Position numbers and translations under genes: made by a program
Shown here: positions 1-12,000 of the stretch, piece after piece
Layout: the number at the start of each line of letters is the position of its first letter
Numbering within the stretch: the stretch's first letter is position 1
NCBI GenBank assembly: GCA_036583965.1
Contig: JAZBQD010000014.1
Span: 39,976,990-40,040,989 of the forward strand
DNA from: Prunella strophiata
Taxonomy: Eukaryota; Chordata; Aves; Passeriformes; Prunellidae
Reading direction: 5' to 3'
Length of the DNA: 64,000 nucleotides
The notes under the pieces: model-generated
The model's input: only the letters and a program-made list of their open reading frames with translations
Database searches by the model: none
Told to the model about the DNA's origin: nothing

Positions 1-3000
1 ATGCTAGCATTTGAAGGAAGTGTGAAGCACCATTTAAATTCCAACAGCAATTAATCAGTACACTCCATTTCCCCTTGGGGGAAACAGAGCTACCCTTAAT
101 TCTCCATTTCCATATTCAGTGAGAATGAGAGTAAATACCCCAGAAGCCTATTACCATCCCATCCCACCCTTCTGCAGCCCCCCACCAAAAGCAGGAGCAA
201 CGAGATTCAACACAGAAGTTCCCTGTGGTGGTGTTTCTGAAATGGCAGCTGGGCAGTGGCAGTGTCCAGGCTGGATGGAAGGCCTGAACCAAGGTAATTT
301 CACATCCCAGAGAAGTCTGTGCAATATGATATAGCACTGTGGTAGCCCCATTGCTGGCAAGGGTTATCACAAATGCCATCATGTATTAAATAAGCAGTCA
401 CAGAGGAATGTTTCAGCATCTGCTATAAAAATAGTACTTAAAGTGGATCTCCACTCATGACCACAAACTACCTTTATTCTTCAGAAAAGAACTTAATTGC
501 AGAGGAAAAAAACATGAAAAAATCACTTATGTAGAAACCTTACATTTTGAGCCTCAAACAAAACCCCTTTGATATAGCAAACTCAAAAATACAACATTTA
601 ACTGTTTGGTGCTGTTTGAATAACTTAATCTGAAAGAATCAGGCTAATTTCAGTCATTCAGAGATTTATTTTTCTTCATTTGTGGCACCTGCACAACTTG
701 CTGTCTTTCAATGGGTTGTGTCTTCATCTGGATCTTAGTGAATGACTAATTTCTGTTTGATGCATTTGCTTTGCATCTTGTATCTTCTGAAAGCCCATAT
801 TTAATTAAACTGTGTGTAATACCTTCAGTTCTGTTTATTTGAAAATGTAGCCCAAGCTAAAAATTATATATTCTTGAAGATGAAAAAAATGAAGGCTATA
901 GGAATGGTGAATGCTGTCATGTGAAATCCAGAAATTTTGCACTGTCAAATGGGACTGCTGAATACAGGAAGTAATTTGAGGATTCTTACCTCAGGCAATC
1001 CTTGTGTGATTAAGCTGCTGTAAGACTTGCTAAGAGAATGAGTCATATTATTTCATGGCATGCTTGATGAAACACATCTGTGTTGTGTGACTGTGGATCA
1101 GAAATATCTTGCATTCTACTATAGTGGCATTCATGGAGTTGCACTCAGGATCCAAGAGTGTTCAGGGAAGAAAATGTGAATTCTAGTGCCAGTGCTGCCA
1201 GGGCACTCGACACAATTAGGAGGCAAGAGATGGTACTGTTACTGTACCACCACCTGGCTGGGTGGCCTGCTTCCCAACTCCAGGCACTGGCTTTTGGGTA
1301 CTGAACTAAGCAATTTGAACAGGTTCTTGACTCTCAGCATGTGTAGCAGCTTCCTCTGAAGACTGAGGCCTCTTTACAGGACCTTGAATCAAGACACTTA
1401 AAATAGTAGCCAAATTGAACCACCAGACCCTAGGAGGCGAATGGTATACATAGCCTGGTTTGAAAATCTTCACTTTACCATCTTACTGCCATGTAGTTCC
1501 AGTCTAAGATGGAGTTTCTTTTTAAACCCTTGAATTAAATAAATCCAGAATCTAAATGCATATAGGCATTAACTTTTTTTCTCTTTAGCATTCCTCTTGG
1601 TCCTCAGATTTTACCTCTACTCCCTTTCAGCTTTTATATTCTTTAAAACTGGAGTCATGTGGAGACATTTTAACACTCAAAGCAGTTATCCGTGCTCAGA
1701 TTAGTAGTAAAAGGAATCTACATTGTTAAGATGTATTAAAAACCATTTACTGGTTTTTATTGTTCAGGAGACACTGAAGAAATCCTGATATTTTACCCAC
1801 CCAAACAGTCTAAATATCAACTGCTAATGTGACCTTTTCCAGCTGTTTCTTTATCAAGAGGATTATCAGTTATAATTCATGGACTGGTGAGGAGTAAGAA
1901 TTCCATGTAATTCTCTGTAACTGCTAAACTGCTGGAATTAGATTTTAGATGCACTGTCACTTCTGCTGCACAGCATGGTTTTTATAGCATCACTTTGGAG
2001 TGATCCCTGAAGGGTTTATAGTACAAACTATTTAACTTAACTTTGTGGACTCAGAAAAAACCCCAACCGACTTGGAGTCCTGGGATACAATGCAAACTGC
2101 ACAGCATCCTTTCAGGCACATTTTCATCAGGTCAGCTCTTCTTACTGTAGTTTGATCTTACTCATCAAACCCTTTGTGTAGCACTCACAGCACTACATAA
2201 ACATTAAAGTCCTTTTTAGCTACTGGGAAATGGCAGTCCCAACATGCCTTATGCTAGCAGTTTTCTTGGAAGCAAGTTTCTTACAGCACAGTTGGAACTG
2301 CATTTGAAATACTTTTGCCTCTCCCAACATCAGTCTTTATGAACAGGCCAAAATAAGCATAATCTTGTTCAATCATCCTTCATTTTTCCAATCACAGCAG
2401 GAAGAATTCTTGGAACTATTTTAGGACTCAGTAACATGGAAGCTGCTCCTGAGTTTGCCCGGTTCTTAGTGGCTATTACTAACATGCAGCATTTGCCAAG
2501 AAGCAACAGGATTTATTTCTGTGGTTTTTGCAAGTGTTTTGGTGAAGGCAGTAAGCCAAGACAAAAACTGGTGCTCCAGCACACAGTGATCCTAATTCAG
2601 ACTTTGCAATTGCTGTGAGGAAGCCTTCTAGAAAACTCTCCGTTGTAGTCTTACGTAAGTTTCAGCCACAGAAAGACAGTAAACCTAACAATTGAAATAC
2701 ACTGTCACAAGTTAAATATCCAAGAATAGTAAGCAAATGACAGATGGGTCCTTTGCAAGCCACATCCTTATCTGCAGGATTACAAACAGTTATGAAAACT
2801 GGTTATGTTTCTTTGCAATCATATTGCTCTCTAGAAGCTGATTTTTTAAACCGTTTACGCCATATGTTCACAGCCACTCAGTGGGCTCACAATAATGTAG
2901 GAGAGAGAGTTACACTAAGGTTGGGAGAAGCTGGATCTGTTTCTTCTTATAACAAGGCAATTCAGCTTAATTTGTAAAGTCTTCATCAGCAGGAAATTCT

Positions 3001-4144
3001 TCTGATAATGAAACTGGTAAAGTTATATACTCCACACACCAATCTAAGCGTGATGCGAAACACCACATAATTAGCAATCTGTCTAGCATTTGGAGCTACA
3101 GTTGGCATTCCGATTCCAGAGAGGCTCAGTTCTGTGCATCTCTCCAAGAAACACCAGGCACAGTTCCAAGAGGCATTGTTCAAAGCGATGATGTTTCATG
3201 ATCCCAGTCTTGTACCTGAGGGCTAAGCACAAAACCAGAGCGTGCATTCACCTCTCAGTATTAAATAACTCAATTGATTCATCATCTTCTCACTGACAGT
3301 AGATACCATCTACTCCTACATGGATGTGGCATGCCATCTTTTTTTTGCCAGTGGCTTAACCACTTCCCCAGTTTTAACCAGTTTCTCTACTACTGTAAGA
3401 CATCCTCTCTGATTTCTTGCAATCCTCACTGTCTTTCCTCCATCAGTCTCATCCTTTCTTTAGCAAGGTCCTTTTTGTGGTGTTGCTCAGCTCTGGATCT
3501 AAATATGACAATTTCTTCCACATTTTGGACAGTGGAATGAGAGAACAACTAAAACACTAGCAACCTGCCTAATATGCTAGGAATCCCTCCCTTGACTTCA
3601 AAATGTTTTGCTCCATTAGCACTAGAAATAGTACACAAGAAAAAACTCTTGGTGCCAGTTCCTGCTACACTGAAAAAGGTGAATTTGAAGTGTCAAGAAT
3701 TAGTTCAATAGGTAAAATAATTCCCTTTGAACTCCCAAAGCAGGCAACCAGCTGCAAAGTGAAATTCTACTAAAATTTTGGTATATGTCTCAGCCTCCCT
3801 TAACATACAATTGCTGTGAGTTTGGAAAAACACACATTGCTTAGAAATGAGCACATCAATAGCAGCATCTTTCTTTTGCTGATGAGCCAAGTTACACACT
3901 CAACTGTTTATCAGACTTCAACCTGCATACCACTACAGTTTTTTAGGAGCTGCAGCCTCTTTTATAAGAACCTCAGCTGACTGGTAAAGACTTCTGTAGC
4001 TTCTTGAAATCCTGCAGGAGTGCCAAGGGATTTCTTGCTGACAAGTTGAGAAACACTGCTCCAAATGATTGTTCTGCAGTTTTGTAGCTTGTTTAGAAAT
4101 AAAGATTCTACTAGAGGAAAAATACAGCACTGAGATTACATTAT
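1..4144. other. Intergenic DNA 3' of RXYLT1, no gene seen
   Basis: AT-rich sequence with stops in all frames. Open stretches are under 90 codons and have no recognisable protein similarity, no paired splice sites and no CpG island. In human, SRGAP1 follows RXYLT1 (TMEM5) downstream on the same strand, so its first exon would be expected further left, outside this window. That placement is inference from human gene order. Confidence 0.6.
1737..1759. repeat. Short perfect AT-rich inverted repeat
   Basis: Two 9-base arms (1737-1745 and 1751-1759) are exact reverse complements around a 5-base loop. The arms are mostly A and T, so chance formation is likely in this background. No function is inferred. 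Confidence 0.5.
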
Positions 4145-4325
4145 TACGGTGGTGAAACATGGGAACAGGTTGTCCAGAAAAGATGTGGATGCCTCATCCC
4201 TGGAACTATTCCAAGGCCAGGCTAGATGGGGCTCTGAGCAACCTGGGATAGTGGGAAGTGTCTTTGCCCATGGCAGAGGGGTTCATGATCTTCCAACCTA
4301 AAGTGTTCCATGTTTCTATGATTAC
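4145..4325 (+). mobile_element. CR1 LINE 3' end fragment, plus orientation
   Basis: The stretch reads like the final part of an avian CR1 element: the segment around 'ggaacaggttg', then 'gatgcctcatccctggaa', 'aggccaggctagatgggg', 'ctctgagcaacctg', the 'cccatggcagagggg' block, and the decayed terminal 'tttctatgatta' octamer-like tail. It is well diverged from any consensus I know, indicating an old, 5'-truncated insertion. No open reading frame survives. It lies about 1.3 kb beyond the RXYLT1 stop codon. Confidence 0.9.
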
Positions 4326-5143
4326 TGCAGATACTCAAGCTTCCTCTAACCCTCGAGTGCTGTGTACTGCTAATGGGCTTCAAATCCTAAGTGTGGACAT
4401 TTGTTGTGAATTTGGTCTAACAATGTCCACCTGTAAGCAGTGCTCATCAACTCACTGCTGTACTTCCAGTCTCAGCGAACAGAGTATGTTTGCATTGTAC
4501 TGCAACTGCAGAACACTTCAGATGAAACAGATGGATGATAAGTCACAGAAATTCATGTTACAAATCAGATTACCCACAGAAGTGCTTCTGTATGACATAT
4601 GCTCCAGAACTAGACAGTATCAGTACACAAATGAGTACTACTTAGCTGTACAGCCTTTGCATTGCTGCATGAGAATGACCCCAGTGTCATGCTGCGGTCA
4701 GACAGAAGTGGCTACTTGTGTGGCTATCCCTTTGTGTGTGCAGTCCTACTGCTCAGCAGAACATACCAGAGGGAACTGCACACACACAAGAACAGGAACA
4801 GATCCCTTTGGCTACATTTAACAAAAAAGCACTGAAACTGTTTATGGCACACATAGCACCATAAACATGCAGTATTACACTTCTGCCATCTTTTGGCATT
4901 GACGAGTTTCAGCAGATTTTGAGGAACCAGATAAGCTACAAGCAGGTTCATGTCTAAGGCCTGGTGTTCTGAATGTGCAGCTGTAACTACAGGTAATGAA
5001 AGTGCAGAAATGCAGAAATGTATGGCCCAAGGCTAAAAACAAATGAAAGAAAGTAATTTTGATATCTGAAGTTAAAGATGAAATCTATTGCTATCAAATA
5101 TTTTCAAGAAAGAGTTCTCTATTTTTACCTTGAAATACACATT
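4326..5143. other. Gene-free sequence between CR1 and RXYLT1 3' end
   Basis: No exon, repeat or RNA gene recognised. A plus-strand open frame running in from the CR1 (4258-4821) is cysteine-rich, resembles no protein I know and starts inside the repeat, so I treat it as chance. Confidence 0.5.
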
Positions 5144-5149
5144 TTTATT
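5144..5149 (-). terminator. RXYLT1: Candidate RXYLT1 poly(A) signal (AATAAA)
   Basis: This is the first canonical AATAAA on the minus strand after the RXYLT1 stop, giving a 3' UTR of roughly 540 nt. Immediately downstream on the transcript strand is a U/GU-rich stretch reading 'TGTGTATTT', as expected of a downstream element. No earlier AATAAA or ATTAAA was seen on the minus strand between 5150 and 5664. Position is seen; use is inferred. Confidence 0.45.
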
Positions 5150-5664
5150 CCACAGTCTTTAGCTTTATGGTCACTTTGCTGGAAATGAAATGTCAACCAA
5201 GTAAACAGTTCACATTTTCAAAACAAGCACGTACCAGAATATGTTAAACCTGGCAATTTTGTCAAAATATTTTTCTCTTTTAGTCTCCCTAATAAATTAC
5301 CCTGTACCATATAGCATCCATTCTCTTTTCTTCAAACACAACTGATTTTCTTATGTTGGATTTTACCAAATTCACATGCTCAAAGATATTATCCTTTAAA
5401 TTTTTTACCAAGTCACACAGCAATATAGACATTGTGAAAATAGTAACAAAATTGTTGTCATCCTTGTACCATCCTGTTACATCAACAACCTCTCTGAAAA
5501 TCATTAAAGATGGAGGGCCAAATGTAGCTCTTGGCCAAGCTTAGAGCAATTCCACTGACTTTAAAAGGAATGCATCTGTCCTGTGAGGTTACTTTTAAAT
5601 AAAAGCTGCCTCAGGTTAATGGAAATTAAGCTGTCATCTATTCTAACTTTTCAAAAGGGACAAT

Positions 5665-6082
5665 TTATCCTTTATCGTTGGGCAAAAATGAATTTTCCAA
5701 AGTATTAATGAATTTTTGTCTCATCCATGCTTTGAAGTTTCGATACCATTCTAAAAGTTTTTTTCTCCTTTGAATCTTTTCTTGTAAGCTCATTTTTTTT
5801 TCTTTGTCTAGAATAGCAGGAAGCTCTTTCCAGTTTTTAATAAAGATAAATGGAGCCCCCATGGTTTTTAATAATTGCAATGGAGCACTGTGGTAGACTG
5901 ATGAATTTCCGCAATCACCCGGTGTCATTACATCTTCTATAACGGGCAGAGATCCATACGAACAAGCTTCATAAATTCTGTAACATTCTGTATTTATTCC
6001 CACTGGGCACAATGTCAAATCACTCTGCAGCAAGGCATCTTGATAGTTCTTGAAACTTTCATTTGTTTCTTGAGGTTGCCAC
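5665..6082 (-). CDS. RXYLT1: RXYLT1 terminal coding exon 6 with stop codon
   Basis: A 418-nt coding part with acceptor 'TTTCCTAG|GTGG' and stop TAA at 5667-5665. It encodes residues 304-442: 'WQPQETNES', '[19 protein letters not shown]', '[13 protein letters not shown]', '[17 protein letters not shown]' and a basic, Lys/Arg-rich C-terminus. The Arg-x-x-Glu-x7-Pro-Val arrangement resembles the donor-binding motif of exostosin (GT47-like) folds. Assigning sugar-nucleotide binding to it is inference from the fold. Confidence 0.96.
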
Positions 6083-9000
6083 CTAGGAAAGTAAAAAGGG
6101 TGAAAATTAATATTTTCCTCACAGGCACTGCAATGAAAAAATAGAGATATGCATTAATTTCTATTATTTATAAAACTGAAAATGTGTAAAAATTTTATAT
6201 TATACACACAGTCAATTGACTTTTACTTTTAGTCTTAACTGCCCTTAAACATCTTCCAAAAATTTATTGAAATGTCACTGTTAAAAATAGATTGTAATAT
6301 GTGGCCCTTTTTGGAAATTATTAATACTTAAAAGTGTAAGAAACAAATTGAAATGGCACTCCAAATCTTCTGCCTGACTTGGATGATGCATATGTCAATT
6401 TACTTCACAGCACACTTTAGAAACAGACAAAAAGGGAGATACTCAATGGACTTTTTTTTTTTTTTGCCTCAAAAGAGGTTTGCTCTTCAAAAGCTAGGAT
6501 GCAGAGCAATTGGTTTAATCTGAATTCATCTATCTGACATGCCTCAAGACATCTGGGAGATAAGAGTTTATGTCACAGATACAATCCATCTCCTGAGACT
6601 CTTTGTCAGAGCAGCTAAGGTCTACCTAAGCACCACTGTGCCTGCTATCCAACATTTTATAGGTGTTGCTTTTCAAAGTTAAGAAATACAGTCAGAACCC
6701 TACTCTTATTAGTCAAAAAACAACTGTGCTGTACAGATTAAATCCACTCCCATGTGGAACACAAGAAAATATGGCTGTCTTCTTTCTTCTGCTAAAGGCA
6801 TTAAACTCCACAAAATACAAGACAAGTGTTTCTTCTCATAATCAAATATTTGTAAGAAAAAAGCAGATGGTCTTTGATGGTTATATATAGAGGAGACTTT
6901 TCTATACTAGATTTAAAAATATGCCTTATGTAATATATAACAGAAATACCGTTACGTTATGATGACCTAAACAAAGAGTCTCTGCACTATTCCCTGACTT
7001 AATGACTAATTACCTTTATTTGTGTTATTTTTTAATACTCAGGAAAAGATTGGTAATAATGTACCAGGCAAAAAACTCAGAATATTTTCATGAAGTAAAT
7101 TAAAGTCTTACTGTTCTCTGGCTGCAATCCAGCAAAGTTTGTCAAGCCCATCCTGTTTCAGAATTTCAATTAGGGTTTCTCTAGAAGAATTCTTATAAAC
7201 TGTTCCTAAGAAATTACATAGATATGATCTTGGATCATGTAGCATTGACCAGCTGGGTTCCACAACTGGAAAATTTCTGTAGCTGTAAAAACAATGTGTA
7301 AGTTAGACAACCATATCAGAGGAAAGCATTTTGCAACATTTCATTTTCAGTGCATCATATTTTAAGACTAAAAGCACCTACTTGCTGCCAATCCACATCT
7401 ATACAGACAGATCCACAAGTAAACCAATTCACGTCCTGTCCTAAAAGTATGTCTTTATTCCCTCTGCTCCCATCAGTCCCTTCACAAAGTTTCCAAAATA
7501 CTTACATCTTCTTTCAACATCAGAAATATTAAATGTACATATTACAGAATGTCCTGGACTAACATGCTTTTCCAAAGAAGCTGTTCTTGATGCAACCACA
7601 AGTTTTGACTGAAGTGACCAGCTTAATGGTAATCATGACACGTAAGTCTCACCTACCCTAATCTCTGGATATGCTCCTCTACTGAAAATACCACTGGTAC
7701 CCTCTCAAAGCAAAATCTCACTTTGATCTGAGTGAACTCAATAATCTAATATTTTGGCTACTAAATAGCTTGTTGTACATCATCTGATGGAGCAGTCCTT
7801 TCCTCATTCTTCTGCATGATGAATATTATAGTTACTATAGTTACTATATTATACTTAGTTTCCAAAAAGCATTTGTCCCTTCATGACAAATATTTCTGCA
7901 TCATTCCACATCTTCATTTTCCCTCATTACCTGGAAAATCCAGCAAATTTTCATGCCTTTAACCCATTTTGTATTGCTGTTGTATGCAAGGGCTGGAAAC
8001 CCCATTTTGATGCCAAATTTATCTACCTCCACCCAGCTTTGTAGCCTAGTTTATTGTTCTAAATGTTGTTGCTTTCTCTTAACTGTCACCTTAATTTCTG
8101 CATCTCAAAACTCAATTTCTTTCCACTTAAGAAGTTCCAATACCATCAATTCTTTGACACCATCAGTAATCCAAATTTAGCATATGTCAGAGACACTGTG
8201 AACAAGTTCAAGCTGTATATAAAAAGCTCTATACAGTTTTCCAGCTTGTTGAGCAAACTGGATCAATACAGGATATTGAATTCAAATTCAGCACAAGGTA
8301 TGAAAATAATCCTATATTCCTTTCAGCTTCTATTACCCTGGTAAGCAGCTAAACCACAATCAACTCTGTTAATAACAAGTAAAAATGCATCTATCTGAAC
8401 CAGACCTTTATTTACTCCACATAAATAGTCTGAGCCCTTAAGTATAACAACAATGCTTTTTTTTTAAACAAGCAGTTAAGACAGCTTACACTACTGTGAT
8501 ACTGGAGTATAACAACTCCAAACGGGAAGCTTTTTGAGCCATAATGGAGGTTAAAAAAGTACTCTTTCCTTTTCTGAATAAATAGTACCTGCAACTTTAT
8601 TACATAAATATCTTTTGAATCGCCACAACACTGGTACATATTATATCAGCAGTTATGATAAATATCAAGAGCAAATCTACAGAAGAAAGAATAAACAGAA
8701 AACCTCAGGAGAAACAGGTTCATTTTCCTAAAGTTTCCTAAACACTAGTATTATTTTCCTGTTATGATTTTTATTGCTAAATTCAACTTTCAAAGACTCC
8801 AATGCCTGATTTAGAATGAACATGATTTAAAATGAATGACAGGATCCTGTTCTGCAATTTACTTATTAAAACTGTTTTGGGCAAAAGCAGTAACAGTCAT
8901 ATTTTCCATACCTCATGCTCAACAATTAATTAATCAATTGCAACCTCTATCTATAGCACTTACGTAGCTACTCCTAAAGGCCACTGGAAAATATCTTCTT

Positions 9001-12000
9001 CATTTACGAACGCATAGTCATACGTAACGAAGAGCAGATTTACAAATCCCCCGTTTCGTTTCAGGTATGGCTGAATCCACGCGTTGTTGCACTGCTCGTT
9101 CCCGAGCAGCACCACTGCCACGTGCTGGATTTTGCGGGTCTCCATCAGTGTCTGTGCGTAGTGCAGCCACTGCGTGGCGTAGGCGATCTTCGCCGGCTCC
9201 CTCCCGTTCAGCACCAGCACCACATGCTCCGCTTCCACCGAGAAGTAGCCGGGAACTACGGACGGGCCAGTGAGGAAGCTGAGGAAACCAAAATCAACAC
9301 CAAACAAAGTAAGACTTTGTAAGACAAATTATTGACCTCAATCCTCTAGCTTGTCTTACTACACTGCACTCCAGAGATTTTTTTGTTCAATAAAGTAAAT
9401 GCAATATACTGCAAAATTACTGTGCAACTACAACCACTTCTGCTGTTACTATGTACTGCTTGGCACAGGAGTAAAGCTGCTTTCATTTTTATTCAGGAAA
9501 AAGGTGATTGGTTTAAATAAGGTATTTTGTCAATAAATCACAACTAGTACAAATACTCAAACCTAAAAATGTGTGTAAATCAACCACCCTTCAAAAAAGG
9601 GTGCATTTTGATGTTCACTAAAGGTTAAACATTAAAATGTTAAAGGTTAAACATTTCTTAATTCCAGTGATAACCAATGAATGCTATATTAGAACAAGAG
9701 AGAGGCCCTCCCAAAAACCTGAAGACTATACACAATCTGGTATCATTAAGAGTGACAGTTAGCTAGTCTTGCATACTACTTTTCTCAGTATTTTGGTTAA
9801 GTTTCTTCTGAGTAGAATTGATAGCACAAGAAACATCTATCTAAATGTAAATTTAGGTTGGCTGTATGAGCCAGGTCAAACTTGAGGCTCTGATACAAGG
9901 TAGTAAGCACAAACATTTTAGTTATAAAATGGCATTTCTATATCTTGCACTGCACAATGTATTTAACAGAAGACTTTCAGTTATGTAGCAAAATCATTAA
10001 ATCTTTAATCATTCGCAAGTATGTGACAAAAAACATTTACAAACTGCAATGAAACAAACTAGCATTTGCCAGCTCCTGCTCTTCAGTTACCTGGTGTGTT
10101 AACAGATTATTGACTGAATGCAAAGAAGTAGCAGTTACACAGCTGGGGGAAAAGTGGAGGGGGGAAAAGAGTATTTTTTTTTTTTTAATAAGAGTCAGTA
10201 AAGTGATAATTTTCTAGGTCTGCTGCATTACTAGTTTTTCAGCAAAACTTAATTGAGAGTGAGCATGAGTTTTAACTCATGAAGTGCCAAGGGTTGTCAC
10301 AGTGGCGCACAAACGACACAACGCGGACAGCAGCTCTTTGCAAGGTGCAAGAGAGCAAAAAGAGGAAGTTTATTGAAATCTGACTTCATTTATAGTTTTC
10401 TGAAATCCCAGTGTCATTGGAGGGTGACAGTGCCACCTGCTCAATGCCACTGGACAACTCAACAGTCCATCAAGTTGCTCTTCCTCCATAGAGGAAGACA
10501 AAACAATAAGTTATTTACAAAAAGTGTGTGAGAAAGTTCTGCACAAGAGTGTAAACATCAGAAGGCTTTAGAGAAACTTAAAAAAATCAGGGCAACAGAG
10601 GGTGACAGCTAGTTTCAGTTCAAATATACTTACTGAGGAAAAAAAGCTCTCACAACAAAAACTGTAACTACTCCAGTGAAGTTATCTGAGGCAGACTGAC
10701 CTTAGACAAGTGTATTTTAAACCTGAGTTAAGCTGACATGCTGCTGGCTTGGTGAGAGTGATGTATTTTGGAGTCAAGATTTGTAAGACTTATGACCCGG
10801 AAACAAGACTTCTAATACATTAAATGTTAAGACAGATCAAGACTTAAATCCAAAGTTTAACAGACAATGAGAACAGAATCAGTGGGATTCCTAAGAGAGA
10901 ATATCTTGAGCTTTGGAATGCCTCAAATAGGGACTAAATATATACATGGTCCAGTGATCACCTTGCAAAGAGACTTGGGGAAAAAGGGTTTTTCCTATGA
11001 CACAGCACTTCGAGGGTAACAGTTTACAGCAATAACAAGATGTACAGTTTAGGAAGCAATGACCTGTGTGTAGGAATATATGAAGTTGAAATAAAATTAC
11101 AGTGGGGGAAAAAATGTAACACGGTGCAAGTCTCATAAGTCCCATACTTGAATAATTAAAACACCGTGCTAGGGTTGTGCTATTAACTCCCAATCAGAAT
11201 GCAATTGGGATTGGGAAATGGAAGAGAGACTACAGAAGCTGCTAAATTGAGGGAGTAGTACTAACTACTCACATCAAAGATAATACTAACTACTAGATCA
11301 AAGATAATATGGGAAGATTACATTTTTTGATTTTTTGGACTAAATACGTGATTTGCTTTCTACAAAGTCCTTGTTTTTCCTTACTAGTGATAGATAGTCA
11401 TACAAAAATCTGCTCTTTTAGACTGGGTCTTACAGTGCCCATTCTGAAGGTGTTGAGACAGCCATTCTGTAACAGCAAGGATTAAATTTAACACTTGCAG
11501 CAAAAGAGGTCATAATAAATACATCCAGCATAGACATATTCTGTATGCAATAAAGTAATTACATAAAAATGAGAAAATCAAGAAAAGAACTTGGAAAGGA
11601 GCAGCCCAAATCAAAAGAAGTTATCAAGGAGTTTGTAGACTGTTCAAAAACACTGTATAAGAAGCCTAGGCATACTTTGTGCTTCAATACAAAAAGTAAA
11701 CAACACAGACTCCCCAACCCCATATGGCTCAAAAGAAAAGTAAGGGAGATTGCCACACCTAACTTATCTGCTTCAGCAAGAAATACAAGGTTGAACACCA
11801 AGGTTGAACACCATAAGTGTTATATCAAATGGAGGATCTGAACCTGGATGGCATTCACTTGAGAGTTCTGAAGGAACACAAACACAGAATTGAAGAACTG
11901 CTGGCAGAGGTGTGCAGCTGTCATTATGAAGAGACACTATACTTGGTAAGTGAGTCACCATCTTTTGTAGACTCCCATCTACAAAAACAACTTGAGAGGA

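Noticed and set aside
4258..4821. 187-codon open frame on the plus strand, the longest in the left flank
   Set aside because: It begins inside the CR1 tail, is abnormally Cys-rich, has no similarity I can name and no splice or promoter context. Chance frame.
9067..9322. Plus-strand frames opposite exon 4
   Set aside because: Antisense shadows of the GC-rich coding exon; no similarity of their own.
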